DNA of 5,158 nt from an uncultured Muribaculaceae bacterium. Its GTDB lineage: Bacteria > Bacteroidota > Bacteroidia > Bacteroidales > Muribaculaceae. Shown here piece by piece: positions 1 to 4,815 of this stretch (position 1 is the first letter of the stretch; every line of letters starts with the position of its first letter). The DNA is taken from assembly GCA_947178235.1 (NCBI GenBank), contig CAMWXQ010000113.1, forward strand, positions 1-5,158. The letters are read 5' to 3'. The translations under genes were made by a program, and so were the position numbers. The notes below the pieces were generated by a model. It was not told where the DNA came from. It was given only the letters and a program-made list of their open reading frames with translations, and did no database searches.

Positions 1-1394
1 CGGGAGCTCTCGGTTGTCATCGGCAGGAGATGGGAGGGGGCGGCCGGCTACATACTACTCCCGGTTGAGGGCGCGTGCCGATACGACGATCCACTCTATC
101 TGTCCGCGATCCTCGGCCTCCTCCGGTATCTGCCCCTTGTGGGCGTTGAGCCAGTCGAGGTTGGGTTGGCTCTCCTTGCGGGAGGTTATGCCACATCCGC
201 TCCAGTTGTCCGCACATTTTTTCGCGTATTTATGATTGAGCCATTTGAAATATGGCTCTATGACTTTGGCCTTGGCGTTGCCTATCTGTGCGGGAGTTAC
301 ATATTCGGCTATTCCGTAGGTCGGGAGCATAACCTTGATTTGGTAATTGTCGCTCTGAATCTGCACGGGGCGCAGACGTTTGCCGTAGAGTTCCGCTGTA
401 TGGTTCACAGCGTTGCGGAGTGCCGCCTTTATCAGTTCGGGGTTTTCCTGCGTCCCGATCGCGTACCCTATGGGGTATTTGTTGAATGGGTCGAGTACCA
501 CTACCACCGTCCTGCGGTTGCAGTAGGTGGTGCGCCCGCTGCGCTTCCCCTCAGTGCGCATCTTGTAGTATAGCTCCACCGGCCAAACGTCGAGGGTCAA
601 ATACAACATTGGCGTGGTCGGGGCGAATCTCTTGACTTGCATTGCGCGGGTGTTCATAAATTCCTTTGCGCCGCGTCCTGCGTCCGCCGCCCATCCGAAC
701 CGCTGTGCCCAGATCCAAACTTTGCGGCGGTCGATCTTCTTCCAATCCAACGCCTCGCAGACGGTGTTGTAATAATCGGCCACCTCTTGGCAGTCGGGAT
801 TGGTATGATAGTCGATGAATTTTGTAATGAGGGCGACCTGCTCCGGGGTGGCAACCCGCGCAGCATTCTTGTTGCGCAATTTGCCGGAAATCAAAACCTC
901 GTAGTTGGTCGTGCCGTCCTTGAAAAAGTCATTGTATTTGCGCTGCAATACGCATGGATTTCGGGGAGCGAGTGAGGGAAGATTTCGGCAACGCGAGGAA
1001 GATGCTCCGCCACAGCTGCCCAAAAATTGCTCATTTTTACCCGGCGTCTCTTGCCGACCTTACGCTGCTCTGCGGCGGATTCCATAAGCCTTGCGCGGCA
1101 AGCGTTCAGTATTGAGTCCGAGTTGGTGTAGAGCATCCGTTTTTCGTCGCTCAATCCCCGCGCTCCCTCTATGCTCACTCCCTCGTAGTAAGCTGTGGCG
1201 GCATTGTCAATAACTATCGTATCAATAAATGCCCGTGTCTTGGCTTGTGCTTCGGGGTCGGGGAAACGCCGTTTAACCTCTGCCCGGTATTTCGAGGGCA
1301 GACTCTCCACGGCGTAGAGTGCGGGAGTACCATAACACACCCGCTGAACCTGCACAACCTTATCCTGGCGACGTTGATTTTTCAGAACGTCCAT
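1..1394 (-). pseudogene. Mu-type DDE transposase (MuA-like), interrupted and running off the left edge
   Basis: This would cut and join the phage ends during transpositional replication. Two frames make one protein. The N-terminal part (1394 to about 961) carries a DNA-binding-type region with TPALYAVESLPSKYR; the C-terminal part (about 960 to 55) carries the catalytic core. The acidic triad is visible: D in LTLDVWP (codon 591-589), D in IQSDNY (351-349) and E in GNAKAKVIEPYF (258-256), the last block being typical of Mu/rve transposases. The frames join at SLPE/NPCVLQRK, where the minus strand has AAA (961-959) and one more A would restore the frame. An in-frame TAG at 57-55 is followed by protein-like YVAGRPLPSP up to base 1. 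The true N-terminus probably lies upstream: LCISHAELTDGI precedes the first ATG and is open from 1466, but offers no ATG, GTG or TTG start. A second small lesion near 1461 is possible. The family's C-terminal domains fall outside the window. Confidence 0.8.
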
Positions 1395-1458
1395 CGTTAT
1401 AATGCCGTCAGTCAGTTCAGCGTGGCTTATGCAAAGGGTGTTATTGAGGCGCAGATTT

Positions 1459-1854
1459 TTATAGGTTCATCGCCACCTCTTGTATGGCTTTAAGCTCTGA
1501 AATGTGGAGATTTTGACATTCTCCTTTTATTTCCCCGCGCTTGTTGCGAACCGCTGCCAGTCCGGTGCTTCGGTTGCCCTCCAAGGTTGCGCCATTCTCG
1601 AAGACCTGCATCATGTATTCGGTCATTTCGCCGTCGGCGTCCTCGTGATTAGTGGTGAAGATGGTGTCAAACTCTGGCGCGAATACCATCTGAGAGTTGC
1701 CGCGCTCAATCGCAAACTTGCGGATCTTCTTGTGTATATCATTATTGCGGATATACTTTACAGCGTGCCAAACGGTTGTAGTGGAAACTTGAAGTACCTT
1801 TTGAATATAGCGGCTCTCCTCGCCTGTAATTACAATGATTATTTTACGTTCCAT
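1459..1854 (-). CDS. Small phage early protein with helix-turn-helix-like N-terminus
   Basis: This 131-residue protein is encoded immediately upstream of the transposase and ends with TAA. Residues about 14-35 (RYIQKVLQVSTTTVWHAVKYIR) resemble a helix-turn-helix, followed by a basic stretch HKKIRKFAIERGN. Proteins of this build, a short 'KVLxVSxxTVW' helix pair followed by KIRKxAIxRG, recur in early regions of Bacteroidales phages and conjugative elements, where they are annotated only as hypothetical. The rest is hydrophilic with no membrane segment. The ATG at 1854 lies inside the last codons of the preceding gene (overlap 1839-1854), which is usual for compact phage operons. A role as a DNA-binding early regulator, comparable in position to Mu Ner, is a guess from position and the HTH alone. 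Confidence 0.65.
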   Translation of the reverse strand: MERKIIIVITGEESRYIQKVLQVSTTTVWHAVKYIRNNDIHKKIRKFAIERGNSQMVFAPEFDTIFTTNHEDADGEMTEYMMQVFENGATLEGNRSTGLAAVRNKRGEIKGECQNLHISELKAIQEVAMNL

Positions 1855-2078
1855 CTTATTTTTTTGAGATTTGTTAATTGATTGCTTATTTTGGCTATCT
1901 GCTCCTCTATGGTTCCGAGTACACGGTAAACCCTACCATACTCCCTGCTCATTGCCCGGTCATATTCGGTTGACAGTCGTGCCTACATAAAGTCGGCAAC
2001 CCCGGAAACCTCGCCGTGAGCCTTTATTAGTCTGCGCGTCACTGAACGCAGGGATTTGGTATTTTCTTTTGTTGTCAT
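1839..2078 (-). CDS. Short hypothetical early phage protein with an in-frame TAG
   Basis: The frame starts at the ATG at 2078, which overlaps the TGA of the preceding gene as ATGA (2075-2078), and stops at TAA (1841-1839). Codon 32 is TAG (1985-1983). Sequence on both sides is protein-like: ...HGEVSGVADFM before it and ARLSTEYDRAMSREYGRVYR after it, then a heptad-like GTIEEQIAKISNQLTNLKK that could form a short coiled coil. If TAG is read through, the product is about 79 residues; otherwise the gene is broken after 31. The 4-nt start overlap and the 16-nt overlap with the next gene argue that the whole frame was coding. No family is recognised. It is either a TAG-recoded gene or a nonsense-mutated one. 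Confidence 0.5.
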
Positions 2079-2206
2079 TCTTCATCGTCCGGTTCAAGGC
2101 GGTCAAGAAGATTGAGTGCGATGTGGTGAATATCGTTGTATTTCTCAAACTCCCATCGGCGGGCAAGATTTACCACTCCGTTACTACAGCTGGTGCATGA
2201 TGTCAT
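2075..2206 (-). CDS. 43-aa mini-protein with N-terminal CxxC motif
   Basis: This short frame starts at the ATG at 2206 and ends with TGA (2077-2075), which shares bases with the ATG of the next gene. It begins MTSCTSCSNGVVNLARRW, a C-x2-C pair that could be half of a zinc knuckle, and ends in a very acidic tail (DRLEPDDEE) after a helical NDIHHIALNLL segment. It overlaps the end of the upstream gene by about 23-26 nt. The coding case rests on the ATGA coupling to its neighbour, composition unlike a random frame, and its exact fit in the operon. No homologous family is recognised. A single CxxC could bind metal only as a dimer or with the two histidines at residues 28-29. Confidence 0.5.
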   Translation of the reverse strand: MTSCTSCSNGVVNLARRWEFEKYNDIHHIALNLLDRLEPDDEE

Positions 2207-2480
2207 CTGCTGCGTGTGCTGCCTCGTGACGCAAAATGAACTTTGCGTATTCCTCGGTGTAATCTTCTGCTGGGATTGTGGTGAGCAGATTGCGGAAGAA
2301 TGTGATTTTGAGATTTACCTTATAGATTATCTCCGTGCTCCACTCAAAATTGGAGTTAAGGTCTTCCATGCTTCCGTTTCTGATTTCCTCATGGCGGCGA
2401 ATCTGATGCTCTACATATTTGATCAGTTCAGAGTGTCTTGCGCTCTTTGCATTCGAGGGTGTCTAGCTTCCGGTATTCAT
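2181..2480 (-). CDS. Hypothetical first early-operon protein with an in-frame TAG and TAG-TAA end
   Basis: This is the first gene of the leftward operon. From the ATG at 2480, preceded by a purine-rich AAAGGGAA, the frame reads MNTGS, then TAG (2465-2463), then continues TPSNAKSARHSELIKYVEHQIRRHEE into the uninterrupted part that starts at a second methionine (2369). The protein-like sequence between the TAG and 2369 contains no start codon better than CTG, so the coding frame very likely includes the region after the TAG. It ends ...HAADDIMHQL, TAG (2186-2184), TAA (2183-2181). If TAG is sense, the product has 99 residues and stops at TAA; in the standard code only a 61-residue piece from 2369 to 2184 is available. 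The protein is charged and helical (RHEAAHAADD). No known family is recognised. Confidence 0.55.
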
Positions 2481-2553
2481 ATTCCCTTTTTAGTTTGCTG
2501 TTATGTCATCGATTTTTCGTAAAATTGGTGGCTGTCAATTTTTTAACTCACTG

Positions 2554-2584
2554 CAAAGTTAGTATTAGAAATCATACTACTAAA
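2554..2584 (-). promoter_or_regulatory. Leftward early promoter (Bacteroidales-type)
   Basis: On the minus strand TAACTTTG (2561-2554) matches the Bacteroidales -7 consensus TAnnTTTG exactly. TTTA (2584-2581), three of four with the -33 TTTG, lies 19 bp upstream, the normal spacing. Transcription would start near 2547, leaving a leader of about 65 nt before the ATG at 2480. It would drive the early operon ending in the transposase. Confidence 0.6.
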
Positions 2585-2629
2585 TAAATAGTCGTAAAGT
2601 TTCATACTCAAAGCGAAAAATGTATGAAA
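2559..2629. promoter_or_regulatory. Probable repressor operator cluster between divergent genes
   Basis: Several repeats fill the intergenic switch. TTTCATAC (2600-2607) and GTATGAAA (2622-2629) form a perfect 8-bp inverted repeat, centres 22 bp apart. TCATACT recurs directly at 2572-2578 and 2602-2608, 30 bp apart, or about three helical turns. TTAGTA (2559-2564) and TACTAA (2578-2583) form a 6-bp inverted repeat whose arms cover the -7 and -33 boxes of the leftward promoter. This is the layout expected for cooperative binding by the adjacent HTH repressor, shutting off the early operon and probably controlling its own gene. The assignment is inferred from position and symmetry. Confidence 0.55.
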
Positions 2630-2645
2630 AAATGTCAGATTTATT

Positions 2646-3167
2646 GTGGTATTTGACGAACTCAAAGCACTCGGAATCATAAGCGGCTATGTTGCAGTCG
2701 CTGAGAAAATCGGTACAAACAAGGCTGCTATTAGTGATATAAAGGGATGCCGGAAACGGTTATCTCTTGATTTGTTGCGCGGCTTGAAATCGCCATACCC
2801 GGAAATCAATCTTAATTGGGTCATTATGGGAGAGGGAACGATGTTTATAGACGAGTCACCTGCCAATTTATCCTCCAGCGTTATGGGTGAGCAGTTATTG
2901 GATATTATCCAGTCTAAAGATCAGACTATTCGTGTGCAAGCAGAGGAAATCGGACGATTAAAAGAGCGTAAAACGCAACAGGAGAAAGAAAAGATGCAAC
3001 TTGAAATGGAAGTAAGCAGAGGGATTTCCCCCAAAGAGGCCGCTCGGGTCATTAACCATACCCCGAGCCACAAAAGGTCTAATTTGTATATTTCCACCAT
3101 TCTGCTTGGACTAAAACGACCTCACAAGGCCTTTTTTTACTCTTTTTGTTTATTCTTTCGGCCATAA
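2646..3167 (+). CDS. HTH phage repressor-like protein with coiled coil
   Basis: This is a probable maintenance repressor of the Mu-like prophage, divergent from the early operon. Residues about 3-40 (FDELKALGIISGYVAVAEKIGTNKAAIS...) form an XRE/CI-type helix-turn-helix, followed by INLNWVIMGEGTMF (about 54-67), a block typical of Bacteroidales phage repressors. Residues about 83-124 are a charged heptad-like coiled coil (QSKDQTIRVQAEEIGRL...), suggesting oligomerisation. No S24 peptidase domain is present, so RecA-triggered self-cleavage is not expected. The start is uncertain. The only canonical start in the open frame is GTG 2646, yet the ATG at 2624 followed by six A's would give MKNVRFIVVFDE in frame if the run held five A's. 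This suggests a one-base insertion at 2627-2632, a sequencing error or slippage. The tail after about residue 125, ending in hydrophobic FFYSFCLFFRP, looks atypical and may be altered. It stops with TAA. Confidence 0.75.
   Translation: MVFDELKALGIISGYVAVAEKIGTNKAAISDIKGCRKRLSLDLLRGLKSPYPEINLNWVIMGEGTMFIDESPANLSSSVMGEQLLDIIQSKDQTIRVQAEEIGRLKERKTQQEKEKMQLEMEVSRGISPKEAARVINHTPSHKRSNLYISTILLGLKRPHKAFFYSFCLFFRP
3042..3068 (+). repeat. 7-bp GC-rich inverted repeat inside the repressor gene
   Basis: GCTCGGG (3042-3048) and CCCGAGC (3062-3068) are perfect complements separated by 13 nt, in the 3' part of the repressor reading frame. No T run follows directly (ACAAAAGG comes next), so it is not a convincing terminator. 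A T-rich stretch (seven T's near 3132) lies about 60 nt further on. It could be an RNA hairpin or a chance arrangement. Confidence 0.35.
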
Positions 3168-3186
3168 TTCTACCTTGTATCTGTGT

Positions 3187-3207
3187 AAATTACTATATAT
3201 GTAATTT
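3187..3207. repeat. AT-rich palindrome abutting the IS left end
   Basis: AAATTAC (3187-3193) and GTAATTT (3201-3207) are perfect 7-bp inverted arms around TATATAT. With one unpaired base the symmetry extends to TGTAAA/TTTTACA, reaching 3 bases into the IS. It lies just after the repressor stop and may be the repressor's terminator region, a phage-end site, or the target chosen by the IS. None of these can be decided from sequence alone. Confidence 0.4.
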
Positions 3208-3227
3208 TACAGTACAAGACAATTTTT
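3208..3227 (+). repeat. IS left terminal inverted repeat
   Basis: This 20-bp arm pairs with 4440-4459 at 19 of 20 positions, the mismatch being at the tenth base (A here, T in the complement of the right arm). It would be the transposase binding and cleavage site. Confidence 0.8.
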
Positions 3228-3369
3228 AAATTACTGCCAATCAATGATAAATGTTGATTTAGGATAATTACTGTTAAACCGAGGCAAAAATAATGTATTG
3301 AAAGGCAGGGACATAAAAATGTGGCGATTCGGTTTGTTTTGAATTAAAGAAAAGTGACCACAAACCCGA

Positions 3370-4440
3370 ATGCCACATGGATACTTTAAGAACAATTCTG
3401 ACTGCCATTTGGGTCAAGGGATTGCAACTTTCCACAGAAAATGTATCGAGGCGCTGATACGCGCCTTGCTTTCGACATTGTCGGTAAACCTGGTGAGGCT
3501 TGCGCGCGCGGCCTTTCCGGAGACAAATGCCATGTCGACGGTCCGGAGGATAGGGCGGCTCCTGGCGTTGGGCATATTCCATGCAGAGGCCGTCGGCAAG
3601 GCCATAGTCAGGAGTTTGCCCCCACAGAAGAAATACATCCTCACCATGGACCGTACCACGTGGGAGCTCGGGAGGCGGATCTACAACATCCTTACCATAG
3701 GGATATGCTTCGACGGCATATCCATACCGATATACTTCACCACTTACGACAAGCGCGGGACAACTAATTTCACCGAGCAAATTTCCTTCATGGAGAGTGC
3801 GCTAGACATAATACCTGTCCATCGGATAGAGTGTCTGGTTGCCGACAGGGAATTCGGGTACACCAACTTCATGAGGTGGCTTGACATGATGAAGATACCT
3901 TATTGCCTGAGGCTCAGGGAGAACTGCTATGTACATGATCCAGCCAAAAGCAACAACCGCAAGCTGAAAGTCATCCTCTCTTCGCTCGCCATCGGACAAA
4001 GTGTGGTGCTGGCCCACCAGTACATAGTCAGCGGCAACAAGAGCGTCCGTATATATGCACTCCGTCGCAAGGCATCCGATGAAGACAGCCTGCTCATCCT
4101 TGCGACACCCGTGGGATCCAATTTCACAGACAAGATGTACAGGCTCCGATGGCAGATCGAGACCGCTTTCAGAGCAATGAAAACAGCCGGATTCAACATG
4201 GAACAGACCCATTTTCCCATCAACGGCAGATTTGAGAACATGCTCTCCATTGTCCTCATCGCATATGCCTGCGCTTTCATCGAAGGCATTGTGAAGTCCG
4301 CTCAGACATCGATTCCAATAATGAAATCCAACGGCCGCAGACGTTTCAGCATATTCTCATGTGGATTGGATATTGTTGTCACTGACATTTGGAAAACATC
4401 CGTAGGCGATGAAACCGAGATGAAGGGCAATGGCTCATAA
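3370..4440 (+). CDS. IS4-family transposase
   Basis: This 356-residue DDE transposase moves the surrounding IS by DNA cut-and-paste. The catalytic residues of the IS4 family are all visible: D94 in YILTMDRTTW, D159 in LVADREFG, and the Y-x2-R-x3-E-x6-K signature at Y257, R260, E264 and K271 (YRLRWQIETAFRAMK). The N-terminal about 80 residues are helical and basic, consistent with binding the terminal repeats. The length is within the IS4 range and no interruption is seen, so the enzyme looks functional. The ATG at 3370 is the first in the frame; no Shine-Dalgarno sequence is evident, as is usual in Bacteroidota. The TAA at 4438-4440 touches the right inverted repeat, so gene and element end together. 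The overlapping frames on the opposite strand are shadows. Confidence 0.93.
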   Translation: MPHGYFKNNSDCHLGQGIATFHRKCIEALIRALLSTLSVNLVRLARAAFPETNAMSTVRRIGRLLALGIFHAEAVGKAIVRSLPPQKKYILTMDRTTWELGRRIYNILTIGICFDGISIPIYFTTYDKRGTTNFTEQISFMESALDIIPVHRIECLVADREFGYTNFMRWLDMMKIPYCLRLRENCYVHDPAKSNNRKLKVILSSLAIGQSVVLAHQYIVSGNKSVRIYALRRKASDEDSLLILATPVGSNFTDKMYRLRWQIETAFRAMKTAGFNMEQTHFPINGRFENMLSIVLIAYACAFIEGIVKSAQTSIPIMKSNGRRRFSIFSCGLDIVVTDIWKTSVGDETEMKGNGS

Positions 4441-4459
4441 AAATTGTCATGTACTGTAG
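4440..4459 (+). repeat. IS right terminal inverted repeat
   Basis: AAAAATTGTC followed by ATGTACTGTA is the complement of the left terminal repeat with one mismatch. It overlaps the last base of the transposase stop codon. Confidence 0.8.
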
Positions 4460-4584
4460 GCATGTTCAAATTGCGGATATAATAATGGGGGGTAATTTGG
4501 GCGTACACCACATTTTACATGCCGAAGGCATCTCCCTACGGCGTGGCGGACAATGTTGGCGTTAGGGTGATAGTTGCGTCGTAC

Positions 4585-4660
4585 TGTTCCGTTCCACTCG
4601 GGGAGCCGCAACAGCGGAACACTGTTCCACTCATTCCATTTCCATGACCGAAACGGAACA
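4585..4660. repeat. Cluster of TGTTCC/GGAACA inverted repeats
   Basis: Four arms are present: TGTTCC at 4585-4590, GGAACA at 4616-4621, TGTTCC at 4623-4628 and GGAACA at 4655-4660. The two central arms form a near-continuous palindrome with one central base. The outer arms extend to a 9-bp perfect pair, TGTTCCGTT (4585-4593) with AACGGAACA (4652-4660). The left and right pairs have starts 31 and 32 bp apart. It could fold as a large hairpin or serve as a protein-binding array upstream of glyQS. Confidence 0.6.
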
Positions 4661-4749
4661 CCTCGGGGGTATCAACGCTTCAATGTAGTAAACAATGTGT
4701 GTCGGGTGCTTTTTTCGTGGTGGGGTGGGGGAGATTGGGAAAAAATGTG

Positions 4750-4757
4750 TATCTTTG
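4750..4757 (+). promoter_or_regulatory. glyQS promoter -7 box
   Basis: TATCTTTG matches the Bacteroidales -7 consensus TAnnTTTG exactly and is followed by GCAG, as in many strong promoters of this group. The expected -33 position (about 4726-4731) is G-rich with no TTTG, so the upstream element is weak or absent. The leader to the ATG is about 50 nt, A-rich and without a Shine-Dalgarno sequence. Confidence 0.65.
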
Positions 4758-4815
4758 CAGTTCAAAATTAAAATCAAGATAACTCAAACAAACATCAAAG
4801 ATACCTCAGAAGACT

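Larger units (their letters stand above)
1..3207 (-). mobile_element. Mu-like transposable prophage, control/early end (partial)
   Basis: The arrangement matches the immunity and early end of Mu-type phages. A repressor-like HTH gene (2646-3167) diverges from a leftward string of short overlapping genes that leads into a Mu-type DDE transposase. Transposable phages of this kind are known in Bacteroidales. The rest of the phage (MuB-like ATPase, morphogenesis genes) would lie left of base 1. The outer phage end should lie shortly after the repressor, but the IS4-family element begins at 3208, so the end given here is only the last base before that IS and not a demonstrated attachment end. The three in-frame TAG codons and at least one frameshift mean the prophage is either decayed or read with a modified code. 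The Mu-like assignment rests on the transposase motifs and gene order and is an inference. Confidence 0.7.
3208..4459 (+). mobile_element. Complete IS4-family insertion sequence, 1252 bp
   Basis: Terminal inverted repeats bound the element: TACAGTACAAGACAATTTTT (3208-3227) and the complement of 4440-4459, 20 bp with a single mismatch. Inside lies one intact IS4-type transposase gene (3370-4440), whose stop codon reaches into the right repeat. The bases outward of both repeats do not match each other, so these positions should be the true ends or very near them. No clear target-site duplication is seen (left flank ...GTAATTT, right flank GGCATGTTC...), which suggests rearrangement next to the element, divergence, or ends misplaced by a few bases. 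The 142 bp between left repeat and gene are AT-rich. They contain AATCAA/TTGATT inverted arms (3239-3244, 3254-3259) and two (T/A)AATTACT repeats (3227-3235, 3264-3272). Confidence 0.8.
4460..4815. other. Intergenic stretch between IS and glyQS, palindrome-rich
   Basis: No convincing gene is present. The stretch holds a short hairpin ATGCC-GAA-GGCAT (4519-4531), a cluster of GTTCC/GGAAC arms (4585-4660), a G-rich tract (about 4718-4731) and the glyQS promoter and leader. A minus-strand frame of 32 codons from the ATG at 4634 to TAG (4538-4536), or 41 codons from GTG 4661, encodes MSGTVFRCCGSPSGTEQYDA and more. It is open and not obviously random, but short, made largely of the palindromic region, and without a visible promoter, so it is not called as a gene. 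The boundary between prophage-derived and host DNA may lie in this stretch or to its left. Confidence 0.5.

Noticed and set aside
1..20. Start of a new leftward gene (ATG at 20, MTTESS...) after the TAG at 57-55
   Set aside because: Only six codons are visible and no ribosome-binding feature precedes it. The transposase frame continues plausibly through the same bases, so a new gene start cannot be supported.
139..573. 144-codon plus-strand open frame over the Mu-type transposase
   Set aside because: It is antisense to the catalytic core containing all three DDE residues. The hydrophobic composition is the usual shadow of the opposite strand.
955..965. Programmed -1 frameshift joining the two transposase frames
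   Set aside because: The local CCC GAA ATC context is not a recognised in-phase slippery heptamer, and Mu-type transposases are not known to use frameshifting.
2136..2522. 128-codon plus-strand open frame with many cysteines and hydrophobics
   Set aside because: It runs antisense to two overlapping early genes and into the promoter region, and has no start context or domain.
3120..3145. Rho-independent terminator at the seven-T run after CACAAGGCC
   Set aside because: Only a very short self-complementary AAGGCCTT is present directly before the T run; the better partner AAAGGTCT is about 50 nt away, so no compact stem-loop forms.
3274..3780. 168-codon open frame on the minus strand opposite the IS transposase
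   Set aside because: It lies mostly inside the well-supported IS4 transposase gene, and its tail falls in AT-rich IS leader DNA. The protein has no recognisable domain and an odd composition.
3313..4519. AAAATGTGG (3317-3325) and CCACATTTT (4508-4516) as possible IS terminal repeats
   Set aside because: They match over only 9 bp plus scattered bases, while the 20-bp pair at 3208-3227 and 4440-4459 matches at 19 positions and fits the gene better.
4574..4771. 65-codon plus-strand open frame upstream of glyQS
   Set aside because: It runs through the G-rich tract and the glyQS -7 box, is built from the GTTCC repeats, and lacks any recognisable domain.
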